Source of the DNA: Bifidobacterium phasiani
Lineage (GTDB): Bacteria; Actinomycetota; Actinomycetes; Actinomycetales; Bifidobacteriaceae
Assembly (NCBI RefSeq): GCF_019331775.1
Contig: NZ_JAHBBD010000001.1
Location: 186,001 to 250,000 of the forward strand
DNA length: 64,000 bases
Direction of reading: 5' to 3'
The position numbers and the translations under genes are program-made. Below are positions 33,917 through 42,341 of this stretch, one piece after another (within the stretch, counting starts at the first letter, position 1; every line of letters starts with the position of its first letter). Under the pieces are notes generated by a model. The model had not been told where the DNA came from, did not search any database, and was given only the letters and a program-made list of their open reading frames with translations.

Positions 33917-34798
33917 TCACCACCATGATTGCTTGTAATGGACGACGATGTCGCCGTCCGACCCGGTCAATGCGGCCGACATGTCGTATCCGCCGTCCGG
34001 TTTCGGGTACAGGATGAGCGGCCCGATGGCCGGATAGTCGACGCCGGTCGTCGTTGTGCCGCCGTCCCACGCGTCCGCGGCCGTCGACCGCCACGCGGTC
34101 AGCCTGCCGGCGTCGACGTACGTGTACTGCTGGGCAGCGCTGCCGGCCCATTTGACGCCGGTGCCGGAAACCGGGTCGATCAGGTCGGCGGACGTGACGC
34201 CGGACGGCAGTCGGATCACCGCGTCGGGGATCGGCGCGGACGACAGGAGCCCGTACGGCATGTCCGTGTACAGCAGGCTCGGGCTGTCGTCGGGCAGCCC
34301 CAACGGCATCGTCCAGTAGCCGGCCTCGTTGTCGGCCGGCCCGGCCGGCGGGTAGAGGCCGCCGCCTTTTGCCGGGAGCAGCCTGTCGACTGGGTTCGGG
34401 CTCCGCCACCAGACTCCGGGGATGGCGAGGACGATCGTGTACGAGGCGGCGCGCCCGTATGTCTCGTCGCCGTCCGGCTGCAATGAGACGAGTTCCGCGT
34501 CCGCCTCCTGGCGCACGCCGTCGACGGTGCGCGAGACGGTCAGCCTGCCGGACGCGCACAGCATGGCCACGCGCGTGGTCTGCTCCACGAATCCTGGGCC
34601 GGCCACGCCGACCTTGATGGTCAGCTGCCGTTCGTCGAACACCGGCGGCATGCCCGATGGCACGCTGCCGCTCACGCCCGGCACCGTGACGACCGTCCTG
34701 ACCGCGCTCATCCCGGCAAGCCAGTTGGATCCCAACGCCACACGGCAGTTGCGGGAGTCCAACGGCATGCCGTTGATCATGTAGTCGACGTTCGGCAA
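33917..34798 (-). CDS. Distal tail protein (Dit-like)
   Basis: 293 residues. Position between tape measure and tail tip, the beta-rich N-terminal half with MSAVRTVVTVPGVSGSV, and YTIVLAIPGVWWRSP (the common W-W of Dit galectin-like domains) support a Dit that forms the hub for the tail tip. TTG start 34798 has GGAGG six nt upstream; the next Met (residue 7) has none. Confidence 0.8.
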   Translation of the reverse strand: MPNVDYMINGMPLDSRNCRVALGSNWLAGMSAVRTVVTVPGVSGSVPSGMPPVFDERQLTIKVGVAGPGFVEQTTRVAMLCASGRLTVSRTVDGVRQEADAELVSLQPDGDETYGRAASYTIVLAIPGVWWRSPNPVDRLLPAKGGGLYPPAGPADNEAGYWTMPLGLPDDSPSLLYTDMPYGLLSSAPIPDAVIRLPSGVTSADLIDPVSGTGVKWAGSAAQQYTYVDAGRLTAWRSTAADAWDGGTTTTGVDYPAIGPLILYPKPDGGYDMSAALTGSDGDIVVHYKQSWW

Positions 34799-34811
34799 GA
34801 CGCACCTCCCA

Positions 34812-37187
34812 TCACCCGTAGAAGCTGTGGTCCGACTCGTCTGCGGTCCTTAACGGCCACGGGTCGGCCTGCGGATAGTAGTTCGTGATCGTCACGTTCG
34901 ATCCGGTCATGGCCGTCGCCGGCCATGGCCCGGTTCCCGACGTGGCCCATGCGGGCAGCGCGTCGAGGCCGATGGTGCGTCTGGATGGTATGGCGGCGTC
35001 GAGCGCCGCGTCGATGGCGTTCGACAATGGACGGATGCCGTTGTCGACTCCGTTCTGCACGCCGGGGAGGATCCATGCTCCGACCTCGTCGCGGAACACC
35101 TTGGACGGGCTGCCGATGCCGAGCGCGCTTTTGGCGGCGTCGACGAGACCGCTCAGCGCTCTCTTGATGTTGTTGTACAGTCCTCCGATGGCTCCGCTGA
35201 TGCCGTTCCAGAGGCCGCTGACGATGTTGGCCCCGGTGTCGAGGAGCCATTGCCCGGCTCCGCTGACGGCGTTCATGACGGTGCTCTTGATGCCGCCGAT
35301 CATGTTCGCGAGCGCGTCGATCGCGTCGGATGCGGAGTTCCTGATGCCGTCCCAGATGTTTCCGAAGAACGATTTGACGCCGTTCCAGACGTTTTCCCAG
35401 ATGGTTTTGATGGTGCCGAGCACGCCGTCGATGACGCCTTTGATGGCGTTGATGGCGGTTTCGACGATGCCTGTGATGGCGTTCCATACGCCTTCGCCGA
35501 CGGTCCTGATCCCGTTCCATGCCTGGTCCCAGTTGCCCGTGAACACGCCGGTCAGGAATTCTATGACGCCTTGGAGCACCTGGGTGACGCCCTGGATGAC
35601 CACGGTCAGGCTTTGGATGACCGGCATGGCGGCGTCCGAGATGGTGGCGATCACGCCGGTGATGACGGGGATGATGGCCTGAAGGATCGCGGACAACGGC
35701 GGGAGGACGGAGGAGACTATGGTCCCCACCGACGACGCGACGGACGATATGAGCGGGATGATCAGGTTGAGCGCGCCTCCGATGACGGTGCCGAGCAGCG
35801 TGCCTATCTGCGTGAGCACGGGCATGAGCGCGGCGCCGACCGTGGAGAATGCGGTCTGCAGCGTGGCGAGCATGGTCTGCAGCGGGGTCCAGTCGACCGC
35901 GCCGATGACGCTTTTGATGACGCCGATGACGCCCTGCACGAGCCCGCCGATGGTGGTGGTGAACCCTGTGATGGCCGTCTGGATGGCCGGCATGGCGTCG
36001 GTCAGCGCGTCGGCGACGCCCTGTACCGCCGGCGCTACGGCGGTCCCGAGTCCCTGCGACAGGGTGCGGGTGATGCTTTCCCAGGATTGCTCGAGTCCTG
36101 CGGCGTTGGAAGCCGCCTGCTGCGCGGCGCCGTCGACCTGTCCGATGGCGTCGACGGCGGATGACGGGTCGAGGCTGTAGAGCGCGTTGCCCAGGTCCTC
36201 GGCCTGCGTTCCGAACAGGTTCACGGCCGCGGCGGATCTTGCGACCGGGTCCTCGATGCCACGGAGCCTGTCGAGCACGAGGTCGAACGCCTCGGCCGCC
36301 ACGTCCCCGCCCTGGCCGAACCTGGCGGCCATGTCGTCGGCGCTCAGCCCCAGGGCCTCGAATCCGGCGATCGTGGTCTCGGACCCGTCGACGGCGCGGA
36401 TCGAGAATTCCTTGATCGCGTCCGCCACCAGGTCGGCGTTGCGCGCTCCGTTCTGCAGTCCTTGGCTGATCATGCCCATGGCCTGTTCGCCGGACAGGCC
36501 CAGCTTCTCGAACTGCGCTGGGTATTCGGTGAACGTGTCGAGCAGGTCCTGTCCCATGTCGGCGCCGGATTGGAATCCGACTGTCAGGATGTCGAACGCT
36601 TCCTGCGCGTTGTCCGCCAGACCCGTCTTGATCATCTGACCGGCCGCGGTGGCCATGCCGCCCACGTCCTGGTCGAACGTGTCGGCGAGTGCCATGGCCT
36701 GTTCGGTAAGGTTGGTGAAGTCGGCGCTGTCGTCGATGTTGCCGAGTTGCTGCATGAGCAGGCTTGCGGCGTCGCCGACCTCGTCGAGGCTTTCTCCCCA
36801 TCCGGCTGAGTAGACCTGTCCGGCGATTTCGGCCGCTTCGGCGGCTGTGGTGGTGTCGCCGAGTCTGGCTTTGAGGGTGCCTTCGAGGTTGAGTTGGTCG
36901 AGTCCGGTCTGGACGGCGTCGCCGAGCGCGGTGGCGAACGCCGCGCCGATGCCGAGGCCGGCGAGTGTTTTGCCGAGTCCTCCGGCGAGGTCGGAGAGTT
37001 TCGCCGTCATCCCGTCCTGGATGTCGGTGGATTCGTCGATCGCGTCGGAGAGTTGTTGGCCTATTCTGTTGCCTGCCCTGTCGGCGTCTACTCCTGACAG
37101 TTCGCGGTCTATGCGGTCGGCCGTGCCTTCCATCTTCGGGATGAGACGGAAGTATGAGGTTCCTAGTTCGCTGCCGTTCGAGGCCAT
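34812..37187 (-). CDS. Tail tape measure protein
   Basis: 791 residues. An N-terminal helical region is followed by a hydrophobic Gly-rich stretch (~370-560 with many I/V/G), and Trp-spaced repeats WNAITGIVETAINAIKGVIDG / IWENVWNGVKSFFGNIWDGIRN typical of actinophage and Firmicutes tape measures. It would set tail length at about 110-120 nm if the usual 0.15 nm per residue holds. The C-terminal part includes an amphipathic IPSRRTIGLDALP segment. Confidence 0.93.
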   Translation of the reverse strand: MASNGSELGTSYFRLIPKMEGTADRIDRELSGVDADRAGNRIGQQLSDAIDESTDIQDGMTAKLSDLAGGLGKTLAGLGIGAAFATALGDAVQTGLDQLNLEGTLKARLGDTTTAAEAAEIAGQVYSAGWGESLDEVGDAASLLMQQLGNIDDSADFTNLTEQAMALADTFDQDVGGMATAAGQMIKTGLADNAQEAFDILTVGFQSGADMGQDLLDTFTEYPAQFEKLGLSGEQAMGMISQGLQNGARNADLVADAIKEFSIRAVDGSETTIAGFEALGLSADDMAARFGQGGDVAAEAFDLVLDRLRGIEDPVARSAAAVNLFGTQAEDLGNALYSLDPSSAVDAIGQVDGAAQQAASNAAGLEQSWESITRTLSQGLGTAVAPAVQGVADALTDAMPAIQTAITGFTTTIGGLVQGVIGVIKSVIGAVDWTPLQTMLATLQTAFSTVGAALMPVLTQIGTLLGTVIGGALNLIIPLISSVASSVGTIVSSVLPPLSAILQAIIPVITGVIATISDAAMPVIQSLTVVIQGVTQVLQGVIEFLTGVFTGNWDQAWNGIRTVGEGVWNAITGIVETAINAIKGVIDGVLGTIKTIWENVWNGVKSFFGNIWDGIRNSASDAIDALANMIGGIKSTVMNAVSGAGQWLLDTGANIVSGLWNGISGAIGGLYNNIKRALSGLVDAAKSALGIGSPSKVFRDEVGAWILPGVQNGVDNGIRPLSNAIDAALDAAIPSRRTIGLDALPAWATSGTGPWPATAMTGSNVTITNYYPQADPWPLRTADESDHSFYG

Positions 37188-37230
37188 GGGTCGTCCTCAT
37201 TCCCGCCAAGTCCTGAGTCCGATGGGTGTG

Positions 37231-37599
37231 TCATGCCGTTCTGGGCAGGGAGAGCATCATGTCGATGTGTTGGATGCTCCATGATGGGGTGGTTGCGGGT
37301 TTTCTGTCATGGTGTTTCTTTCCCGGGCGTGCGAGTCTGGTTTTCCAGCGTGCGCCCTTGCGTGTGGATTCCTTGGTTTTGGTCCATGCGATGAATTCGA
37401 GCGCGTCGATCATGCGTGCCGTCATCCATTCGCCGGTGGTCCATTCGGCCTGGGGGTTGACTGCGGCCCATGCCATGGAGTCCTGTGGGAGGTTGGCGGC
37501 GAGGTCCGCGAGGTCGAGGACGCCGATGTCCGGGTGGGAGAGGTTGAGCCCATAGTGTCGTCGCAGGTCGGCGCGAAGCTTGTCCGGCGCGGCCTGCAT
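37231..37599 (-). CDS. Tail assembly chaperone, downstream frame (GT extension)
   Basis: 122 residues if started at ATG 37599, but most likely made as the C-terminal part of a frameshift fusion with the preceding gene. The shifted frame reads LLTLIGLMQAAPDKLRADLRRHYGLNL straight across. A MQAAPDxLRADLxRxYG start is common in actinophage chaperone extensions. It helps load the tape measure before tail polymerisation. Confidence 0.85.
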   Translation of the reverse strand: MQAAPDKLRADLRRHYGLNLSHPDIGVLDLADLAANLPQDSMAWAAVNPQAEWTTGEWMTARMIDALEFIAWTKTKESTRKGARWKTRLARPGKKHHDRKPATTPSWSIQHIDMMLSLPRTA

Positions 37600-37604
37600 G
37601 AGGC

Positions 37605-37916
37605 CTATGAGCGTGAGGAGTTTGGGAGTGCCTTGCGGAACAGTTCGACGAGGAAGTGCTCCACTTTGGAGACGGGGACGCGTCCCGTTTCGGGGTCGCG
37701 GAGTTCGTCGATGACGGTCTGGTACTGGTCGCCGAGGAGTCGTCGGATGACGTCGGCGATCTTGAACCTGCCGTTCGCGTCGCCGTTGATGACGTCGTTG
37801 AGGTCGGCGAGCAGTTCGAAGTCGTCGACGGCCGCGGGGTCGAAGTCCACGGTGATGCCGTCGATGGTGAGACGTCGGGTCTTGCGGTCCTTGGTGGCAA
37901 CGGTTGGTTCGCTCAT
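37605..37916 (-). CDS. Tail assembly chaperone, upstream frame (G)
   Basis: 103 residues (MSEPTVATKDRKTRRLTIDGITVDF start). GPP domain of lambda G type: small, acidic C-terminal helices FLVELFRKALPN. The CCCAAAC heptamer at 37620-37626 lies five codons before its stop, so a fraction of ribosomes shift -1 into the 37231 frame. Confidence 0.87.
   Translation of the reverse strand: MSEPTVATKDRKTRRLTIDGITVDFDPAAVDDFELLADLNDVINGDANGRFKIADVIRRLLGDQYQTVIDELRDPETGRVPVSKVEHFLVELFRKALPNSSRS
37620..37626 (-). other. Programmed -1 frameshift site CCCAAAC
   Basis: In the zero frame the heptamer is read C CCA AAC, which is the canonical X XXY YYZ form. Slipping by -1 gives CCC AAA CTC and opens the downstream frame, passing through ATA GGC CTC into ATG 37599 without a stop. 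The expected product of the pair is a G-GT fusion of about 225 residues. Confidence 0.88.
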
Positions 37917-37961
37917 GATGGTCCTTCTTGTGGTGTCGCCTGGTCCTTGGGATGGGTTGTG

Positions 37962-37998
37962 CCGTCCGGGGCCGGACTTGGCGGTGAGCCCCGGACGG
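37962..37998. terminator. Hairpin after the major tail protein gene
   Basis: Perfect 11-bp stem CCGTCCGGGGC / GCCCCGGACGG with a 15-nt loop in the 120-bp gap after the major tail gene. Partial terminator or mRNA-stabilising hairpin, which would keep the major tail protein in excess over downstream proteins. Confidence 0.65.
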
Positions 37999-38038
37999 AC
38001 TGGATCCGGGCCGTGTCCGTTCGGACTGCCCGGAGGTT

Positions 38039-38881
38039 TCATGCGGCGGTGACGTTCACGGCGTACATGGCGGTCTTCTCGCCGGCGCGTACGGTGAGCG
38101 TGGTCTCCCCTTCGCCGACGAGCTGCACGTTGACGGTGTTCCCGTCGACGCTCGCGGTCGCCACCCCGTCGTTCTGCGAGGTGACGGTGATCGGCGTGGA
38201 ATCGGCTCCGCCCGGGGCAACGTCGACGGTGAACGTGTCGACGTCTCCGACGGTCCCGCCGCCGGACTGTCTGCTCAGCATGAGCGTGTTGACGCCCGCC
38301 GGGGATGACGTGTAGGCGAAGTAGTCCCGGCTGGTGGCTTCCCCGATGCGTTCGTCCGGGTTGGCGGAGATGGTCATGTCGTAGCCGATCGCGTCGGTGC
38401 CGACCTCGACGAGGTCGCCGAATTCGACGCGCGTGCCGTTGGGGATGACGGTGCGTTTGACCGTGCCGCCGGTCATCAGGATTTCCTTGACCCATGTGGA
38501 GGGCGTGCCGTCGTCGACCTTGTGGTCGACGCTGGTGGGACGCCCCTGTTCGTCGGTCTTCACGTTGTCGTCGCCGTAGCGGGCCTTGAGCGATTCGGCG
38601 TTGGTCTCGATCATCACGAACTGGTAGGTCTCCGCGTAGCTGCTGATGGCGCTGAGCACGCGCGTGCCGCCCATGTCGTTGATGTCGGTGGTCTCGCTGT
38701 CGGTCGCGTTGGTGATGCCGTCCTCGCCGATGTAGCCGACGCTTTTGAACGCCGCGTCCAGCTCCTCCACGGCGTCGCCGGGCAGCGTGGTCCCGTACGG
38801 GGCGCGGTAGAGCACGCCTTTGACCCCGGGTTTGCCGAGGCTGACGTTGTTCGCGTTGTATCCTGTGGTGTCTTCGGCCAT
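38039..38881 (-). CDS. Major tail tube protein with C-terminal Ig-like domain
   Basis: 280 residues. The first ~190 match a siphovirus tail tube (GKPGVKGVLYRAP, DITNDM-like switch, YQFVMIETNAESLKARYG). The last ~80 form a BIG2-like Ig domain (SQNDGVATASVDGNTVNVQLVGEGETTLTVRAG), a common surface decoration of tail tubes. The most expressed tail gene, followed by the hairpin above. Confidence 0.9.
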   Translation of the reverse strand: MAEDTTGYNANNVSLGKPGVKGVLYRAPYGTTLPGDAVEELDAAFKSVGYIGEDGITNATDSETTDINDMGGTRVLSAISSYAETYQFVMIETNAESLKARYGDDNVKTDEQGRPTSVDHKVDDGTPSTWVKEILMTGGTVKRTVIPNGTRVEFGDLVEVGTDAIGYDMTISANPDERIGEATSRDYFAYTSSPAGVNTLMLSRQSGGGTVGDVDTFTVDVAPGGADSTPITVTSQNDGVATASVDGNTVNVQLVGEGETTLTVRAGEKTAMYAVNVTAA

Positions 38882-38893
38882 TTCTGGCTCCTT

Positions 38894-39247
38894 TCACGGT
38901 TGTGTTTTCGCCGTCACCTGGACGGACAGCTGGTATCGCGCCGAATGAGGCGGATCCGGTTCAGGGAAGTTGTAGATGGATGTGACGACGCACGAGCTGA
39001 CCTGCGGGTGGTCGTCGAATCTGGGAAGCATGCGTGCCAGCTTGTCGGCGAGGTCGGACGCGCGCGATCGCCTTCCCGCCCATACCTGGACGGCGAGCAT
39101 TGCGGTGTCGTTGAATTCGCCGCGCGAGCCTCCTGTGCGTTCCACGGTGATGAACTCGTTCGGTCGGTCGGCCGGGACGCTGAGGCTGGCGGTCGGGCCG
39201 AGGCCGCTGGATGAGATCCATTCGGCGAGTTTCTTCTCGATGTTCAT
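38894..39247 (-). CDS. Tail terminator-like / tail completion protein
   Basis: 117 residues. MNIEKKLAEWISSSGLGPTASLSVPADRPNEFITVERTGG, then RRSRASDLADKLARMLPRF, fits the small tail terminator/minor tail proteins placed just before the major tail protein. Start ATG 39247 overlaps the previous stop by 4 bp. Confidence 0.72.
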   Translation of the reverse strand: MNIEKKLAEWISSSGLGPTASLSVPADRPNEFITVERTGGSRGEFNDTAMLAVQVWAGRRSRASDLADKLARMLPRFDDHPQVSSCVVTSIYNFPEPDPPHSARYQLSVQVTAKTQP

Positions 39248-39528
39248 GCGCCTGCCGCTTTCTTCAGCGTGTTGTGCTTCTGGTTGTCGTAGGCGGTCTG
39301 CCAGAACGTCGGGTTGTCGGACGTGTCGCCCGTGGTGACTATGGCGACGATGCCGTTTCCGGTGTTCGTCGCCGGTTTTGCGATGTAGTTGGCCTTCTCC
39401 TCGACGGCCATGCCGTTCGCGCGTTCCGCGATGCTTCTGGCTTCGCCGTCGATGAGGTCCCTGACGGGGCGTGTGCGTTTGAACGCGTTGTAGCCTTTCC
39501 GGTCCCATTTGAACGGCGTGTGTTTCAT
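39244..39528 (-). CDS. Head-tail connector / HK97-gp10-like protein
   Basis: 94 residues, basic (KWDRKGYNAFKRTRPVRDLIDGEARSIAERAN). Position three genes after the capsid and the MAVEEKANYIA... pattern suggest the small connector that attaches the tail. Overlaps both neighbours by 4 bp. Confidence 0.68.
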   Translation of the reverse strand: MKHTPFKWDRKGYNAFKRTRPVRDLIDGEARSIAERANGMAVEEKANYIAKPATNTGNGIVAIVTTGDTSDNPTFWQTAYDNQKHNTLKKAAGA

Positions 39529-39875
39529 CCCTCGCCCCTTTCGACGTCGACGCTCATGTTCCACCGGGTGGGTGTCATGCCTCCGTCGATGGGCGTTGGG
39601 TTGCCGACGACCCGGTAGTCGTCGCCGCGGACGCGGCATGTGGCGCGGCGCAGGTCGCGTGGCGCGAACGTGCGTGGGAACAGGAGCGTCAGGTCGACGT
39701 TGACGCCGTCGGGGCGCGTGGATTCGCCGGCGTCCGCCGTGGAGGCTGGCGCGACGAGCACGTCGTCGACCTCGACGGGATCGTCGTCCAACCATATGGT
39801 GTCGCCCGCATCGTCCGCGCCCTCGGGGTGCCGGGTGGTCAGCAGTATCGTCTCGCCGCGCATCATGCCGGCCAT
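39525..39875 (-). CDS. Head closure-like protein
   Basis: 116 residues, beta-rich with FAPRDLRRATCRVRGDDYRVVGNPTPIDGG, a form typical of head-closure (gp16-type) proteins. GGAAGGGG precedes ATG 39875. It overlaps the adaptor gene by 13 bp. By position it seals the connector after DNA packaging. Confidence 0.7.
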   Translation of the reverse strand: MAGMMRGETILLTTRHPEGADDAGDTIWLDDDPVEVDDVLVAPASTADAGESTRPDGVNVDLTLLFPRTFAPRDLRRATCRVRGDDYRVVGNPTPIDGGMTPTRWNMSVDVERGEG

Positions 39876-40288
39876 CGTCGTTCCCCTTCCGATGCGCGTG
39901 CGTGCGGGTCGAGGTCGATGCTGCCGATGCGCTGTCCGGATCCTCCGCCGCCGAGCGAGCGTTTCTCGCTCGCCGTGAGATACAGGTCGCCGTCCGGGTT
40001 GCTGTAGCTCATGGATTCGCTGAAGCTGCCGGCGGTCTGCGTGCTCTGCGTGACGCCGGCCGTGTCCATGTTGATCATGGAGCGTTTGACCATGGCGCAG
40101 ACGATGCGTCGCAGCGTCGCCTCGGACGCCGTCCTCCAGCGCGGGCATTGGGTCGTGATCAGGTCGGAGGCGTCGACGATGAGCGTTTCCGCGGTCGTCC
40201 GTTCGGCTTCGGTCAATGGTCTCCACCGTGCGGCGAGGTCGTCCGGGGTGGCGAAGGGAGGTTCCGGCGGTTTCGTCTCGTCCGTCAT
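39863..40288 (-). CDS. Head-tail adaptor (Gp15/Gp19-like)
   Basis: 141 residues. PFATPDDLAARWRPLTEAERTTAETLIVDASDLI is the helical start of the actinophage Gp19/Gp15/Gp42 head-to-tail adaptor family; SYSNPDGDLYLTASEKRSLGG is the conserved end. It binds the portal and the closure protein. Confidence 0.85.
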   Translation of the reverse strand: MTDETKPPEPPFATPDDLAARWRPLTEAERTTAETLIVDASDLITTQCPRWRTASEATLRRIVCAMVKRSMINMDTAGVTQSTQTAGSFSESMSYSNPDGDLYLTASEKRSLGGGGSGQRIGSIDLDPHARASEGERRWPA

Positions 40289-40304
40289 CGGATCCTCCCC
40301 TCGG

Positions 40305-40577
40305 TCAGCTTGCGGCCATGATGCCGGCGGTGACGAGCGCGTCGCGCAACGCGACGTACTCGGCCTTGGTCGGGGTGTCGCCGGCCGGGTCGGGCACGTG
40401 CGCGGCCTGCCGGACCACGCCGGCGGTCGAGGTCGTGGCCTCGGCCGGCGTCAACCCGGATGCGGCGAACGGCGTCCCGTCGGGGTTGACGAGGTTGATG
40501 GGAGCGTCCAGGGGGCCGGGCTTCTTCTTTTTCCCGGGTTTCTGGACGACAAGTGTCTGGACGGGGAAGCTCATCAT
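40305..40577 (-). CDS. Head fibre-like decoration protein
   Basis: 90 residues. The segment TSTAGVVRQAAHVPDP followed by ALRDALVTAGIM is the head-fibre protein motif found next to capsid genes in many phages. The N-terminal VVQKPGKKKKPG is basic. The start (40577 or 40574) overlaps the capsid stop. Probably decorates the capsid; receptor or mucus contacts are only conjecture. Confidence 0.8.
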   Translation of the reverse strand: MMSFPVQTLVVQKPGKKKKPGPLDAPINLVNPDGTPFAASGLTPAEATTSTAGVVRQAAHVPDPAGDTPTKAEYVALRDALVTAGIMAAS

Positions 40578-41461
40578 TCACCCGCTTCCTTGAGGACGGC
40601 GAAGCCCTTGGGGTCGAGGATGGCGTAGCCGAACATGGCTTCGGTGCGGTAGGCGATCTGGTTGTTGGCCTTCAGGTCGACGCCGCTCTGGTCGGGGTCG
40701 CCGTAGGGGATGACCTCGGCGGTGATGTCGCGGACCATGCCCCACTGGATGAGGCTGAAGTCTCCCATGATGGCGAGCACGTTGGTCGGTTCTGCGGCGA
40801 GGCGGCCGTTGACGGTGCCGGAGGTGGCGGCGGTGATGCCGTCGAGGCTGCCCGGCTGCAGGTTCAGCGGGATCTCCGGATAGAAGCGCATGCCGGTGGC
40901 CGGTACGCGCAGCTTGCGCAGTCGGGACGCCCAGACCTTGCTCATGGCGATGCCGTTGATGTCGTACGTGTCGTTGAGCGCGTCGGCGAGCGCGTCGACG
41001 TTCGTGATGTCGTCGTCGCCGGCGGTGACCTGCTCGCACTGGTCGCACAGCGCGTCGAAGCCGTCGATCCTGGCGCCGGTCTTGGGGTTGACGGCGTGGT
41101 AGACGACGTAGTCGAGGGCGCGGCCGATGGCCTTGGCCTGGTCGTTCTGGATGGATTCGATGATGGCTAGACGGTTGTCCTCGTCGGCCCATTTGAGCTC
41201 GCTGGTGACGCGGGTGGTGGTCTGGACCTTGAAGCGTTTGCCGGCGACGAACGAGAGGTCCTGTTCGTAGCTGCTCTTCTTCTGGCCTTCGGCGGTGACG
41301 TCGGCCTCGCTCTTGCCGTTGAAGATCATGAACTCCTTGTCGGTGAAGATCTGCGGGCTGGCGGGGCTGAGCGCGGCGATGGTCGAGGTGTCGGCCACCT
41401 TGTTGATGACGGCGGTGGCGACGGTTCTGGGAAGGTGGAGTTTGGTGGTGTCCATTGCCAT
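40574..41461 (-). CDS. Major capsid protein (HK97 fold)
   Basis: 295 residues. Typical features are an N-terminal TSTIAALSPASPQIFTDKEFMIFNG, E-loop region with SYEQDLSFVAGKRFKVQTTTRV, spine helix LAIIESIQNDQAKAIGRALDY and the A-domain end GYAILDPKGFAVLKE. It has no N-terminal delta domain; a separate scaffold is encoded upstream. Forms the icosahedral head. Confidence 0.93.
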   Translation of the reverse strand: MAMDTTKLHLPRTVATAVINKVADTSTIAALSPASPQIFTDKEFMIFNGKSEADVTAEGQKKSSYEQDLSFVAGKRFKVQTTTRVTSELKWADEDNRLAIIESIQNDQAKAIGRALDYVVYHAVNPKTGARIDGFDALCDQCEQVTAGDDDITNVDALADALNDTYDINGIAMSKVWASRLRKLRVPATGMRFYPEIPLNLQPGSLDGITAATSGTVNGRLAAEPTNVLAIMGDFSLIQWGMVRDITAEVIPYGDPDQSGVDLKANNQIAYRTEAMFGYAILDPKGFAVLKEAGE

Positions 41462-41495
41462 GGTTTTCTCCTGATCGTGGTGGGTGGTTCGTGTG

Positions 41496-42020
41496 TTACA
41501 GGTTGGAGAACAGCTGGTTGGCCCAGTCGAGTTCGCGTGCCTTGTCGGGCTTGCCGTTCGGTGTGCCGCCCTGGTTGGGCATGCCCTTGGGCTTGGGGTG
41601 CGCGTACTGGTCGAGCTGGTTGGCGAATTCGCGCATCTCGTCGAGGCTGTCGCCGCGCAGCAGGTTCGCGGGGACTCCGGTCTCCTCGCTGACCTTGCGC
41701 GCCCATTCGGCGTGCTGGCGTTCGCTCTTGTACCGGTTGTTCTCGGCTTCGAGCTCGCTGATGCGCTTGGCGGTCCTCTCCGCGTCGCTCATGCTGGATT
41801 CCTTGAGCTTTTCCAGCTCCTCGGCGGCCTGTCGGTTCGCGTCGGCGTCCTTCTTGTTGGCCTTGGCGCGTTCCTCCCATGTGCGAGAGTGCTTGATCGC
41901 CTCGTGGTATTTGGCCTGCCAGTCGACCGGTTCCCCGCCTTCGCCGGTTCCGCCGCCTCCGGGTTCGGCCGGGGCGTCGACGAGGCGGATGCGCCATGGG
42001 ATGCGGTGATGGTTGAACAT
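41496..42020 (-). CDS. Scaffolding protein
   Basis: 174 residues. Long charged helices (DADANRQAAEELEKLKESSMSDAERTAKRISELEAEN) form a coiled coil, with an acidic N-terminal Gly/Glu linker and a C-terminal basic capsid-binding tail. Characteristic DUF4355-like phage scaffold directly before the capsid gene. Confidence 0.88.
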   Translation of the reverse strand: MFNHHRIPWRIRLVDAPAEPGGGGTGEGGEPVDWQAKYHEAIKHSRTWEERAKANKKDADANRQAAEELEKLKESSMSDAERTAKRISELEAENNRYKSERQHAEWARKVSEETGVPANLLRGDSLDEMREFANQLDQYAHPKPKGMPNQGGTPNGKPDKARELDWANQLFSNL

Positions 42021-42046
42021 GGTTCTCCTTTCCCTTTCCGGGCAAT

Positions 42047-42071
42047 AAAAAAGCCACCCGTGCGGGTGGCT
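42047..42071 (-). terminator. Intrinsic terminator after the candidate immunity gene
   Basis: GCCACCCG / CGGGTGGC 8-bp stem with a 2-nt loop followed by TTTTTTA on the minus strand. It separates the terminase-portal-MuF-immunity block from the scaffold-capsid block, so capsid genes need readthrough or their own promoter. Confidence 0.85.
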
Positions 42072-42092
42072 GTGGAAAATCGGTTTGGTGGT

Positions 42093-42341
42093 TTAGAGTC
42101 CGAGCCGGGGCGCGTAGTCGTCCTTGTCCTCGTCGTCGAGCGCCGCGAGGATGTCGAGCACCGTGTCGTGGGGGATATTGATCTCGTCGGTGACGAATCC
42201 CAGGAGCCAGAGCAGCGCGGTGTATGGCTCGCCGGCCGACATCGGCGATTCGTAGGCGTCGATGTCGTCGTCGGTCATGGACGGCCTGACGTATGGCAGC
42301 AGCGCTGTGGCCGCGGTTTCGGCGAGGGAGTCACTGGCCAT
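42093..42341 (-). CDS. Small acidic protein, candidate immunity to the MuF toxin domain
   Basis: 82 residues, strongly acidic (DDDIDAYESP, DDEDKDDYAPRLGL). The core EPYTALLWLLGFVTDEINIPHDTVLDIL resembles the pattern of MafI-type immunity proteins, which pair with EndoU-type toxins (resemblance by eye, not searched). It overlaps the MuF stop by 11 bp, has its own GGAG Shine-Dalgarno and is followed by a terminator. No scaffold, capsid or connector features. Confidence 0.62.
   Translation of the reverse strand: MASDSLAETAATALLPYVRPSMTDDDIDAYESPMSAGEPYTALLWLLGFVTDEINIPHDTVLDILAALDDEDKDDYAPRLGL

Noticed and set aside
40305..40577. Antitoxin or regulator role for the 90-residue protein
   Set aside because: The TAGVVRQAAHV pattern and capsid-adjacent position match head-fibre proteins better.
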